Source of the DNA: Rusavskia elegans
Taxonomy: Eukaryota; Ascomycota; Lecanoromycetes; Teloschistales; Teloschistaceae
NCBI GenBank assembly: GCA_011316305.1
Contig: SAUG01000013.1
Span: forward strand, 62,001 to 126,000
Direction of reading: 5' to 3'
Length of the DNA: 64,000 nt
The notes under the pieces were generated by a model. The model worked only from the letters and a program-made list of their open reading frames with translations, was not told the origin of the DNA and did not search any database. A program made the position numbers and the translations under genes. Shown in pieces: positions 38,108 to 50,357 of this stretch. Numbering within the stretch: position 1 is the first letter of the stretch; every line of letters begins with the position of its first letter.

Positions 38108-41100
38108 TATTACGTCCACGACTCTATAGAAGTACTTTAGAAAATTGGCTGGCTAAACGAAACTAATCGTTTATAGCCGCCTATAGCCGCTATAACCGAC
38201 CTCTATAATAAAGTATTTTAGTAGATAGCTATCTATTAATATTAATAGCTTTTTTTATTATATATATCGCTTTTTTATTTCTATTAGATAGCTTTTCTCG
38301 TTAGTTATTAATATAATTATTAAATATCCTTATATATTTTCTTTTTAATTACTTTTATAACGAAGATATCTTATAATATTATAACCGTATCTTTATAGCT
38401 ATACGGAATTTATCGCGATAATCTATACTAGAACTTTTTTACTATATAGTAGCTCGGACTACGTTTATAGCTATAGCTAGGCTCGAATATAACGCCTTCT
38501 AATATATAAAGACGTTATACTTTAATAATTCCGGAAAATAGATATAAATCGAATTTTTAGCTAGCTAATATTGTAAAAATAATCTATAGAAACTATAGTT
38601 AATTCGGGAGCTATAAGAAATATTATATCGGAAGAATATATAGAAAGGTTTAATATTCTTTTAATTAGAAAAATAGAATTCTATTTTATAGAAACTATTA
38701 ATAAAATAGAGTTTATTAAAATCTAGTTTTAAACTAAACCCTTTTAAATATAGAATAATTATTATAAAAAAAGAATTATTTTCGATATTATAAAAATATA
38801 AAGAAAAGTCTATCTAGGTATTTTTTAACTTTTAAAATAGAATCTAAAGATCGAATAGGTATCGATATAAATAATAATAAAAAGCTATCTACTTAGTATA
38901 TCTAAGAGATTAGCCGGGATAAAAAAGGTTTATAATATTTTTATCCGGAAATAGTAGATTAAAAAGGAACTAGCTACTATAGATAAAGTTCTATAAATAA
39001 TTAAAGAATTCCAGGACGTATTAAAGGAATTAAAAAGAAAATTACCTTTACTAATTTATATTTAGGAAGACTATAAAATTATTATTATAGATTCGAAAAA
39101 GCTAAAAGCTAAACTAATATATAGATTAAATAATAATTAGTTAAAAGTAATAAAATAATATATTAACTATAACTTTAAAAAAAGATATATATAATATTCT
39201 AAATTAAAAATAGAATAACTAGTAATATATATTTTTTAAAAAAAATAGAGACCTTCGCCTATATATCGACTTTAGACGATTAAATACGGTTATATAAAAA
39301 GATAAATATCTATTACCGCTTTTAGTAGATTTAAAAAGTAGAATTAAAAGAATTAAGTTTTTTATAAAACTTAATTTAAGAGATATATTTAACCTACTTA
39401 AAATTAAATACGGGAATAAATAGAAAATAGTATTTAGAATAAAGTATAGACTATTTAAATATTTAGTAATATTTTTTAGATTAATAAACGCGCCTATAAT
39501 ATTTTAACGCGCGGTTATTAAAATATTATATAACTATTTTAATAATTTTATTATAGTCTATATAGATAACGTACTAATATTTTCGGAAATAAAGTAGGAA
39601 TATAAATAGTATATTTAAAAAATTTTATAAAAATTCCGGGATTATAATTTTAAAATAAAAGAAAAAAAATTGGAATTTTTTAAAAAAGAAATTATCTTTT
39701 TAGAATATATAATTAAACCGAAAAGTATTACTATAAAAGTAAATAAATTATAAATAATAATAAAATAACCGATATCTAAAAATAAAAAAGATATATAAAG
39801 TTTTTTAGATTTTATTAGATTCTACTAAAATATAATAGAAAGATATATAAAAAAAACCGTATCTTTAATAGATTTACTATAGAATAATAGAACGTTTTAA
39901 TAGACGCGAATAGAAAACGAAGTATTTAAAAGATTAAAGTAAAACTTTATAAACGAAAAAATTCTAGAAATTTTCAATCTAGATAAATAGATTATATTAT
40001 ATACGGATATATTAGATAGAACTTTAGACTTTTATATAATATAAAGAAATAGATTATTAAACTACTATTTAAAGAAACTAACGCTAGCGGAAGTTAATTA
40101 TATAACTATAAATAAAAAAATATTAGCTATTATCGTAAACTTTATATAATAGAAAATATATATAAATAGAATATCGAAAAAGGTTATAGTATATACTAAT
40201 TATAAAAACCTTTTATCTTTTTTTTTAAATAAAGAATTTAACTAAAAGTAAATAAAATAGTCCGAAGAAATTACTTATTATAATTTCGAAATAAAATATA
40301 TTAAAGATATAAATAATATAGTAACTAATATATTAAATCGGAAAGCGGATTATAATATAGTAGAAAAAATAAACAGACCTTTATTTAAAAGAAACAGAAA
40401 TGTATTAGAAAGAGCGGAAGTTTTCGAAAAAATTAAAAATATTATCCGATAAATATATAATCTAAAGACTATAGAATACTAAAAAATATTAAAAATATTA
40501 AAGAAAATTTAAAAAAAAAACAATATACTAATACTAAAAAGATATATTATAAAATATATTAAAAGCTATTTAAAATACTCGAAATTAAAAAAAAAAAAAA
40601 TAAAGACCGGTCGGTAAATTATAATCTATATAAATTCTAGAATAATTTTACTAATAGATTATAATAGATTTCGTTATAGGCTTTTCGGAATAAATAGACC
40701 CGTATATATAAATATTATATAATATAATAGTAATAATTGTAGACGGTCTAACGAAATATATACGGTTTATATTATATAAAATAACTATAATAGCGGGACA
40801 GTTAGCTTTTTTACTATTAAAAATAATCTTCTATAAAAACGGAATTATAAAAAAAATTATATTAGACCGGAATAAACTTTTTATATCTAATTTTATAAAA
40901 GAATTAATATAAATAGTAGGAATAGAATAGATAATATTAATATTATTCTACCCGTAAATAGATAGTTAGATAGAAAGGATAAATTAGATATTAGAAACGT
41001 ATTTAAAGATCTACTATTTAGAAAAAAAATAGAATTAGATTAAACTTTTTCCGATAGCCTAGATAGTAACTAATTCGTCCTATAATAAAGATATCTAAAT

Positions 41101-42084
41101 AATACTAGATAAGTTCCTTTATAGAAAAAAACTAAGAAAGGAAACGCTAGCGGATATAAATAATCTAGTAACGCGAGTATTTATTAATAGAATAAAAGAA
41201 AGCTAGGATAGAGTAAAATCCCGAATCTAAAAAGTAAAAAAAAAAGTAAAAGAAAAAGCTAATAAATTAAAAAAAAACTATAATATTAGTAAAAAAGATA
41301 AAATACTATTATTAATAAAAAACCTAATAGATAGGAAATTAGATAGACTATATATCGGAACCTTCGAGGTTTAGAATATTAAAAAAATAATAGTATACCT
41401 TAAATTTTTATCGATAGAAATTTTTCTAAAATTTTATATCGGTTTTTTTAAAAAAGTTTTTAATAGGGTACTATTAGCTAAAGATTAGTATTACTAAAAA
41501 TATAAAAAATACGAAATTAAATAAATTATTAGAAAGAAGAAAGAAATAGATAAGTTTTTAATAAAATAGAAAGGATTTCCTAATAAAAAAAATATATAGA
41601 AATTAAAAAAAAAACTTTAAAAATATTTAAATAACTTTAAAAAGATTTAGAAAAACGTTATAGGAAGAGCTATATTATATTTATAATTCTATAAAAATAT
41701 TTTAGAAGATTAGCTAGCTAAGCGAAACTAATTATCTATAGCCGTTTATAGTCGCTATAATCGATTCCTATAATAGAATCTTTTAGCGGATAGCTACCTA
41801 TCGGTACTATCGGCTATTTTTACTATATATATCTCTTTTTTATTTCTATTAGATAGCTTCTTTTATTATTTATTAATATAATTATTAAATATCCTTATAT
41901 ATTCTCTTTTTAATTACCTCCGTAATAAAGATACCTCGTAATAACGTAACCGTATCTTTACGGCTATATAGAATTAGTCGCGATAATCTACGCTAGGATT
42001 CCTTTACTATTTAGTAGCTCGGACTACGCCTACGGCTGTAGCTAGGCTCAAGCGTAGCGTCCTCTAATATATAGGGACGTTATA
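38108..42084 (+). mobile_element. gypsy-type LTR element K, Pol-only class, uninterrupted
   Basis: LTRs are 38108-38519 and 41673-42084, 412 bp each. The 5-bp duplication is CAAAA (38103-38107) and TAAAA (42085-42089), one C-to-T apart. The interior is 3,153 bp. It is the best reference for the Pol-only class because nothing is inserted in it. The 10 bases after the 5' LTR (CTTTAATAAT) match those of the Gag-only element B, then the two classes diverge completely; the purine-rich stretch before the 3' LTR is similar too. Confidence 0.93.
38520..41672 (+). pseudogene. RIP-degraded gypsy protease-RT-RNase H-integrase of element K
   Basis: The protease motif reads VNSGA at 38,598-38,612 (Asp to Asn by G-to-A in the usual DSGA), only ~80 bp after the LTR, so there is no Gag upstream. 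Reverse transcriptase spans about 39,060-39,600, with the catalytic box YIDN at 39,559-39,570. RNase H is at about 40,080-40,215 (AEVNYITINKKILAII, then VYTNYKNL). The integrase core is at about 40,735-41,000, with VDGLTKYIRF and ERINILETYL-type text. The length (about 1,050 codons) is that of a complete gypsy Pol. Stops occur throughout. Confidence 0.85.
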
Positions 42085-42089
42085 TAAAA

Positions 42090-44825
42090 ATATCGATTTC
42101 GTTTAAAATTAATTGAATAGGTTTGAATTGATAAGCGAGTCTGATTCTATATCCTGTCTAGCGCGTTATAAAAGCGCTTTAAGCGAGTTTTGAAATTCTT
42201 AAAAAAAATCTTTTAAAAATTCTAAGTCCCTCTATCTAGTAGGGCTATTGATATCTTATAATATATCTATAGTAGTAAACTTTTAGCGTAGATTTCAAAA
42301 GTTTCATTTATAGAACGCTAGCGTTACTAGTTTTAAAACTAGAGGCTTCCCGTTATTAAACGGAAACTAACGGGTACTAAATTTTAAAAAACTTAATTTT
42401 AGAATTTTAAATATAGATAAAATAGACGTTTTTAGAATATATCTAAATTCTTCTATTTACTAAATAAAATAATCCTGTTTAAACCGGTTTAAACTGGTTC
42501 AATCGACTCTGAACGCTTTTTTCATTTTAAAATGCTATAAGCGGGTTGTATATTTACTGATACGTACTTTAAATATAGCTACGCCGAAATCTAAATGATT
42601 ATCTACTATTTTCTAATTTTAGTATATTTACCGCCTTCGATAAAACCGAAGTTTCTATTAAAAACTAGAACGATCCTCGTTAGTAAAATCGAAATTTATA
42701 TATTTATATTCTCTTTCGTTTTAGAATCGATCTATTTAACGTTAAGCTGCTATATATTATATCTTAAAAGTATAAATATAATAAGCTTCTCGGCGAGCTG
42801 CGTAAACGTTAATAGAAACAGCCGATAAAGATAGTATATTCTCTAGATCTAAAAGCGTAAAAGAGAGAGAAAACGATTTCTAAAAAAATATAAAGCCGAA
42901 CTAAAATTCTAACTATATATAAATGATATCTATTATAGATATATAGTTAATCGAATTTACAGCTTTTAATATATACGACGAAGATCTAATTAATAGACGA
43001 CTATTAATCTTTCTTTTTTTAACTATATTCGCTAATAAAGTTTCGGCTTAAATTATAGAAAGTTTATTCTTTTATCTAGATTAATTAGAGTTATTAATAG
43101 TAGTTTAAAAAAGTAAAGCTAGAAGATTAAAACTTTTATTATTCTATAGAAAATTAGGCTAGATAGTATTACGATCTATAATTCGTTTCGACAATAATCG
43201 ACGTAGCTGTAGTAGAATAGAAAAAAGTGATAGGGTATTATTATCTATATAACTTCTAGCTTTCGTATCTATTCGTTATCTAGAAAAGTATAGAAATTAA
43301 ACTCGTAATAGAAATTTTATACTAATTATAGATTAAGATTTATATAAAAATAAATATAGATATTTATTTTAATAGAACTTTTATAGAGAGTTACTATCAA
43401 TACTTTCGAACTTCTATTATATATTTATATAGTTTACGAATAAATAGATAATATCGTTTATATAAAAAATATAAAACTTATCCGTTTAAATTTTATATAG
43501 CTAGAATAAAGTTAATCGTTCGAAGGGAAATAGATTATATATATTTAAAAAATAATTTATTTATTTAAAAATAGTATTAAATTCTTACGGATATATAATC
43601 TAGATAAATCGGCTAAATTTACCGAAATATTCTATACGAATCTCGATATTTTAACGCCGAAAACTATTAAAAAAGCTAATATTTTCTAAAATAAATTAAC
43701 GGCACTACTAATATAAGCGATATTTCTATTAAATTCGTTCAATTTATAGTTTCTATTATTATATAAAGATAGTAATTATTTCTATAAATATTAATTACTA
43801 TCCAATTAGTTCGCTATATATTATTTTATAAAAGTTTTATAATTGTTCTAATTATCGCCGGGTTAAATACGATAAATTATAATAGTTATTATTACTATTA
43901 TTTGAACAGAGAATCGATAATATTATTAAAGGAAAAGTTTTAAAAATTAAAAAATTCGAGGTTATAGTAGTCGATAGTAAAGTCCTATTTATATATTTAT
44001 TTACTTTTATATAAATCGTACGAAGATATATTTTTATTTCTCGCTTTATTTTTTTTATTATTAATTATAGTTTTATTTCTATTACTATTTAACTTTAGAA
44101 AATATTTACTTCCCTCTACGTTTTATTTAGAAAGGAAAAGATATAATAGTTAATATTCTAAACTATATAAACGGTTTAAAAAATTATAGAAAATATATTT
44201 ATATTATATAATTATATACGAATTCGGATATTAACTAATCCGGTCGGTAATAATAAAAGCGGGTATAGAAGCGGGTATAAATCTAACGTAGAAATATTTA
44301 TATATATAAATTCCTTATTTCTTTATAATTATAGAAAATCAGCTTGAAATTCTATAATTAAATAATTAAATTTTAATTTATATTAATTATATACCGAACT
44401 AGTTTTACTAGATATAATTAAAATATTATAATATTTTATTAATTTTTAATTCGGATTTAATTTTTAATTATAGCTATTAATTATCTGGTTTTTTTTATTT
44501 TTATTTAAAAAAGTTGATTGATTATAAAGAATTTAAATCTAAATTTTTTAATTTCGAAATTTAAAATTTAAAGTTTTAAATAAAAGGATTAGAATATAGA
44601 AATTTAGTAACTACGTTTATTTATATAATCTAGATAAAATTTAGAATATTAATTTAAAGTTAATCGTTTAGCGAAAACTAGCCTATTTAGATATAATAGC
44701 TTTGATATTAGCTTTTTAAAATCTTTTAGTTTTCCAGTATATAGATTTTTAGATAATTCAATCAGTATCTATTCTATTATTTTAAAATATATGACTTTTG
44801 CAATATACTCTTGCCCTATACATGA
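42090..44825. other. unassigned relic sequence up to the euchromatin boundary
   Basis: 42,100-42,600 keeps many CpA/TpG sites and includes an ACGGGTACT/CCCGTTATTAAACGG-type inverted motif near 42,348-42,378. From about 42,840 to 43,900 one plus-strand frame reads as protein-like text with stops at likely Gln codons (for example KRKRERKRFLKKYKAEL and SFGLNYRKFILLSRLIRV), so a degraded coding sequence is likely, but I do not recognise the family. Repeat P copy 3 lies near the end. Base composition changes abruptly at about 44,780-44,860. Confidence 0.45.
44138..44355 (+). repeat. dispersed repeat P, copy 3
   Basis: Matches 32,485-32,700 with mostly transition differences: GATATTAACTAATCC, AAAGCGGGTATAGAAGCGGG, and AACGTAGAAATATTTATAT followed by ATATAAATTCC. 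It is the least mutated of the three copies (retains GCGGG) and lies only ~0.5 kb from the gene-rich half. Confidence 0.6.
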
Positions 44826-45615
44826 CTACTCTACCTTACTATAGCGCTCGTAAGCCTTCATCTAGACCTGTTAAACACTGACACTCTACCACAGCAAAAC
44901 CCCAGCCCCAGCGTTAAAGCACCGGAGAAGTACCTCTCAACCGCCGCGGCCTTCCCAGGAAACCATGGAACAGGCTCCGTGAAGCTATCCTCATCGGACG
45001 TTAAAGACCCTCCTATCATCGACCCAAAATTTCTCACCCACCCTTCCGGCAAACGTGTAGCCATCGAGTCTGTCCGAGAGACAGTGGCATTTCTGAATCA
45101 GCCACTCATGGCCAAAGGATCTTTACGTTTTGCAGCTGGGCCAGAGGGAGAATCAGATGAAGATATTCTAGTGGGTTATATCGTCTCCTCTCTCGTCCAC
45201 GAGCGATGGTGCAAACTCCAAAATGATAATTAATCCACCTAATGTATGATCGATTTAGGCATACGTCCGCAAAGCAGCAATCAGCATGTGGCACGCCTGC
45301 GGTACCGTGAAGATGGGTAAAGCAAGTGAACCGGGCACCTGCATCGACAAGAATTTCAAGGTGCTGGGCTTCAAGGATCTAAGAGTGGCAGATATGAGTG
45401 TTGTGCCTTTCTTGCCTAGGTATGTCCCTTTCTCCACTTTCTTCGACATGATATATATTTCCTACGATTCCTCCGTTCGATTGTATATATGACGGTTGTC
45501 AGGCGGATCTTGCCTTACTGAATGGAAGATACGCTGACTGTTGGGGGGTTGTAGTGCGCATCTGCAAGCTGTAGCCTACTTGATTGGCGAGACGGCTGCG
45601 GAGAATTATCAGTGA
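44826..45615 (+). pseudogene. 5'-truncated GMC oxidoreductase (C-terminal domain only)
   Basis: Three exon pieces: ~44,826-45,170, 45,259-45,419 and 45,555-45,615 (stop TGA at 45,613-45,615). Introns are 45,171-45,258 (GTGGGT...TTTAG) and 45,420-45,554 (GTATGT...TGTAG). The joined text is the GMC C-terminal substrate domain: HGTGSVKLSSSDVKDPPIID, then MWHACGTVKMG with the catalytic His, then SAHLQAVAYLIGE with the second active-site His. The family is normally ~550-620 residues with an N-terminal FAD-binding domain. That domain is missing because transposon-derived sequence begins immediately upstream. No in-frame stop or RIP damage is seen in the remaining part, so the truncation appears fairly recent. 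A promoter-less remnant is more likely than a functional short gene. Confidence 0.8.
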
Positions 45616-46806
45616 GCATCAAGAGGGTCTAGTATCTGGTATCTGGTCCTATCGTGTTTGGGGAGGATGTGGGAGCCGGGGGAGGGTGAATGTTGTTGGG
45701 GGTTTGTATTAAGGTTGTGATAAGGAGGAGGAAGGGTTTTGGGGTGGTGGAGGGACCATGATGGAATGTTTTAGGCTATCTTCTGATTGGAAGAGGTGAC
45801 GGTTGCGGACCATAAGTTAAGAGAATTCGCGTAGGAAGGAGTGGTTCGCGAGAAATTAGGGCGATAAAGGGGGGCTAGAAGCGGGAGCAGAGGGTTCAGA
45901 AAGAGGGCGGGGTATTAGATACTAGTTAGGAAAGGGAGTCGTAGACAGCGGTTGCGAAGCATAGCTATAGATAGTCGAGGTCTACTTGGGCGAAGGTTAG
46001 GAGGTTGGAAAGGGATAATACCGAGGGAGATAGTTTAAGAGGTAGAGGGGATAAAGAGACAAGGGTAAGGAGTTTAGCGCAGGTGTAGGATGAGAAGTAG
46101 ATATATAGGATACCGGGCTTGTGGAAGAGATGGAGCGGGGAAGATGATTATAAAGACGGTTTTGAGGTTGGGGATTTGGATAGGATCGGTAGAGGCATAC
46201 CGGGGTCGGTGCAGCTTCGCGCTGGATGTGATCGAAGACCAGGATGAATATCTTCAAATCTTCCAATAGCCGTTGCAATTGACCTCTCTTTCGTTCTTAA
46301 CGGGATCTTTCTGAGCGGAAATATTTGGTACCGCCGAAGATGCTGTGACGGCTAGGACTCTGGGAATCTACTTGGGGCGGAGATGAAGGGCAAGGCGGTG
46401 CTGTTGCTCCACCTGCCAACATTAGCTAAAATTGTTGTAAAGTATTCGGTAGCCTTGGCCGTAATATTCAATTCTGTAACGATTAGACCAGATGAAAAGA
46501 CCTGAAAAAACGGCGCCGGCGCCATCCGGTTACGGACGCGTTTCACCATCACACCGTCACATCACAGAACGCGCGTATTCACGTGAAGATTTCGCTTAGA
46601 GTTATTCTACGCTAAGGACGCCTAACGCCGATCGCCAAGCTGCACCTCCAGACTTGAGTTCCTTCAATCCTTTGCTCGTCACTCACCCTCAGGAGCACTC
46701 AACCCTTTTTGACCGAATTGACCTCCCACACCTTGCATCCATCGCCGAGCTGTGGGTCGAAGCTCGGCATCGAGAATTAATCAAGATTTAAAACGCCGTC
46801 GACGAA
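45616..46806. other. intergenic, purine-rich; promoter and 5' UTR region of importin alpha
   Basis: 45,620-46,130 is markedly G/A-rich on the plus strand. Short frames at 45,997-46,278 and 46,352-46,552 (minus) look like chance frames (proline/serine shadow of purine tracts). 46,640-46,800 is C/T-rich, typical of a fungal promoter and leader before the ATG at 46,807. No TATA box stands out. Confidence 0.5.
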
Positions 46807-48696
46807 ATGTCGGAACGCTACATCCCAGAACATCGTCGCAATCAATTCAAAGCCAAGAGCGCCTTCAAGCCGGATGAGCTGCGTCGTCGTCGTGAGGAGC
46901 AGCAAGTTGAGATTCGTAAGGCAAAGCGCGAGGAGAACCTAGCCAAGCGGAGAGGCATCACCACCAGAGATGGAGGTTCCGCTCCAGGCGCTTCCTTGGG
47001 TGCTTCCGTCGACAGTGATGATGAGGGCGGAACCATCGAGAGCCAAGTACGTTTTCCCCTTACTTTTCCTGCTGGCTTCAAACGTCTGTTGCCTGTAAGG
47101 GCATTGCGACAGAAAGTCAAGCTTCAAACACGGTGTCTCACCCGATCTCCACGTTGCGATTTCCGCTGATGAAGTGCTAATTCCATCGCAGCTAAACACA
47201 GAGCTTCCCCAGATGGTTGAAGGGGTATTCTCGGAATCAATTGACGCCCAAATTCACGCTACGACCAAGTTCAGAAAGCTGCTTTCAAAAGAGCGCAACC
47301 CACCCATCGAGAGGGTCATTGAGACTGGTGTGGTTGGCCGCTTCGTCGAATTCCTTCGATCACCCCATACTCTTGTCCAATTCGAAGCAGCTTGGGCATT
47401 GACAAACATCGCGTCCGGCTCCGCCCAGCAGACTCAAGTCGTCATCAACGCTGGTGCCGTACCCATCTTTGTCGAGCTTCTCGAAAGCCATGAGCCGGAC
47501 GTTAGGGAGCAGGCGGTGTGGGCACTCGGAAACATTGCAGGCGACAGCCCTCATTGCAGAGACTTCGTCCTGTCTGCTGGTGCTCTACGACCACTCCTGG
47601 CACTCCTTGGCGACAGCCGCAAACTGAGCATGCTGAGAAATGCAACGTGGACTTTGAGCAATTTCTGTCGTGGCAAAACCCCTCAACCAGATTGGCAGAC
47701 TGTACGTACCCTTCGATCAGGACCGATAGATGCACTGCTGATTCTCACCAGATCATGCCTGCACTCCCTGTTCTTGCAAAGCTCGTGTACTCCCTTGATG
47801 ATGAAGTCCTAATTGACGCATGCTGGGCGATTTCTTATCTTTCCGATGGAGCCAATGACAAAATTCAAGCTGTCATCGAAGCTGGTATTCCCCGTCGCTT
47901 AGTTGAGCTGTTGATGCACGCTTCAACCTCCGTGCAGACTCCAGCCCTTCGTTCCGTTGGTAACATCGTTACTGGTGACGACGTCCAGACACAGATCATC
48001 ATAAACTGTGGAGCTCTACCTGCATTGCTTTCTCTCCTCGGGTCTTCCAAAGACGGCATCCGCAAAGAAGCCTGCTGGACGATCTCCAATGTCACTGCTG
48101 GTAATTCGACACAGATTCAGGCGGTCATTGATGCGCAGATCCTCCCGCCTCTGGTTCACCTGCTGACTAATGGGGACTTCAAGACCCGCAAGGAAGCATG
48201 CTGGGCTATTTCAAATGCGACCTCGGGCGGTCTCCAGAAACCTGAGCAAATTCGCTATCTCGTCGAGCAAGGCTGCATCAAACCATTGTGCGAACTTCTG
48301 TCTTGCCCAGACAATAAGATCATTCAGGTTGCGCTTGACGGGCTGGAGAATATCCTGAAGGTTGGAGACATGGACAAAGAAGCATCCGAAGAACCTTCTG
48401 AGCAAGGGGTGAACAAGTTCGCCCTGATCATAGAGGACGTTGGGGGTATGGATAAGATCCATGAGTGCCAAAACAACATCAACGAGGAGATCTACATGAA
48501 AGCTTTCAACATAATTGGAAAGTACTTTGCGGACGAGGAAGAGGCTGGTGTTGACATGGACGCCCCATCCCAGCAACAAGGTCCTGGTGGATTTGGATTC
48601 AATCAACAGCAGCAGCAACCGCCGCAAGTACAAGGTCAACCGGGCCAGCCATCTGGGTTCAACTTTGCCAACGGCGGTGATTCAATGGACATGTAG
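46807..48696 (+). CDS. importin subunit alpha (karyopherin alpha, Srp1/Kap60 type)
   Basis: Adaptor that binds classical nuclear localisation signals and hands cargo to importin beta for passage through the nuclear pore. Exons are 46,807-47,046, 47,192-47,701 and 47,752-48,696; introns of 145 and 50 bp are both phase 0, and the product is 564 residues (yeast Kap60 is 542). Residues 1-~62 form the basic importin-beta-binding domain ([20 protein letters not shown], then AKRR). About eight to ten armadillo repeats follow, with the NLS-binding Trp/Asn ladder: WALTN, WALGN, WTLSN, WAISY, WTISN, WAISN. The tail is Gln/Gly-rich and ends in SMDM. The start is supported by [20 protein letters not shown] N-terminal text conserved in fungi. 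It is a single-copy housekeeping gene in ascomycetes. No defect is seen. Confidence 0.97.
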
Positions 48697-50357
48697 GCTC
48701 TCGAACGTCTCTCAATGCTCGTCCTAACCCAGTCGCATTGACCTAGCGACAAAAGCGTTAACAGCTAGCTCCTTTTACTGAGTCAAGATCATTGGAGTAA
48801 CTGTTCGAGGCCTAAGGAATGGGCCGTTACCGGGCTGCATTCCAGCGGCCAAGGCTGCCCCAGCACCCCTGTTTTTCAGGTCCTTGCACGGTCCCAGCTC
48901 TATCACCCTCTTACTGCGTCACTCCCGACCATCTCATCACCAACCCCATCAATACCCCCAACGACCACGACGAGCAAACAATGATATCGAATACCCCAAC
49001 AATGACCCTTGCACGACCACAAGATACACCATCATGTAATGAGGCCAACTGATATTTCAACCTGACATACCGAGCATCCGACTACAATGGCGTTCAGATG
49101 TTTCAGATTGGCTTTTTGTCGACTAGCGGATATGTCAATAGAGCCAGATCCAAATAATCAATCAGCCATCCCCCAGTGCCTCGAACAGCATAACAAGATG
49201 CTGATCTGTGCTGTGAACCATCTGGTTGGTTTGCATAATCCATATGTCATGCATTTTGCCGCGTTCTGCTGCGTTTTACAGCTTGTTTATCGTGCTTTGG
49301 CAAAGTGGCGCCCATGCAGAACACCATCCCATACCCTAATTGCCCTGCCGTACTCGTTCCATGTCGGCCTTCCCACTCGATTTCAGATTTGACTTGACGC
49401 GTTACGCCTAATTAGGTTCACGACTTATGCTTGGATCGTCAGCACTTTCCCAACATGTATAGTTGTTACCATCCACGCTACCTTATGTCGACACGGTCTC
49501 TGCTATTTCCACGTCAGAAATGGGTTGCTTCGTTCAATAAGCTACAATTTGCATCTTGGTTCGTGCAAGTTTCCTTGTGTGCAACGGCGGTAAAGAGTGC
49601 ACCAAATTACGGGACTACTATTGGTTTCTTTCTGGTATTCAAAGATCATAAAATGGTCCACTGTACCTTGCTTTCTCTTCCATTAGAAGGTGGGCATCCG
49701 CTACCTCCAGTGTTTTTCAGATTGGATATAGTGCTTGCCTGCTTGGGCTGACCGTGCAGAAGCAATGATTCGACATCATGATGCCCATCGTTAAATTACT
49801 CCTTTGACAGTGACCGCCCGCTGCTGCTCAATGGTTGCGGTTGAGAGTCCGCTTGACCCGACTCTGAGAACTATGCTACTGGCCTCTTCCATTCGTCAAT
49901 ATCTGGCACATTTTGTGCCGGGACTTGACCAGCGGGCCGATTTCGAATGCAGTCATTCTCATCATCGCCACTACTCTTGGAAACTCTTCCTAGCGTCATG
50001 CAATAGGAATTGCATTTGAGGCTCAAGATCGAGAGGACAAAGTTGAGATCTGCAGATGAATTCTAAAAGACGAGAGATGACATGAGGGCATGGGCCTGAA
50101 GGGTGCGCCTACGCCAAAAGACGATTAAGCCTATCGCTCGCTCCCTTATGGTATTCGGTTTTCTAACCACGACTGCAAGAGGGCCATTTGATGCTCCCAA
50201 AGAAGCTGATTACCCCGCGAGAAGACATTACCCCACATTCGCATAGAAGGCTTTCGAGGTACTGGTGCGGAGACAACGATCACCTACGCATATCTACATC
50301 AAGAATTATGGAGATGCGATTTCCCAATGCTCTCTCTGTCAAGTCTGAGCTACTACC
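48697..50357. other. intergenic region, no supported gene
   Basis: About 1.66 kb with several 60-106-codon plus-strand frames (48,819; 49,087; 49,431; 49,804; 50,188). None shows a domain, splice structure or biased composition, and some overlap the importin 3' UTR or the next promoter. A non-coding transcript or small gene cannot be excluded. Confidence 0.5.

Noticed and set aside
42595..42828. 77-codon plus-strand frame that could be a small membrane protein
   Set aside because: Hydrophobic text is expected from T-rich codons; no start context or conservation visible.
1..44825. Idea that regularly recurring ~410-bp repeats are a CRISPR-like or satellite array
   Set aside because: They are LTRs with 5-bp duplications and element interiors between them; the organism is eukaryotic.
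45997..46552. Two minus-strand frames (93 and 66 codons)
   Set aside because: The first is Pro/Ser/Tyr-rich, the shadow of a purine tract; the second overlaps the importin promoter. No domain.
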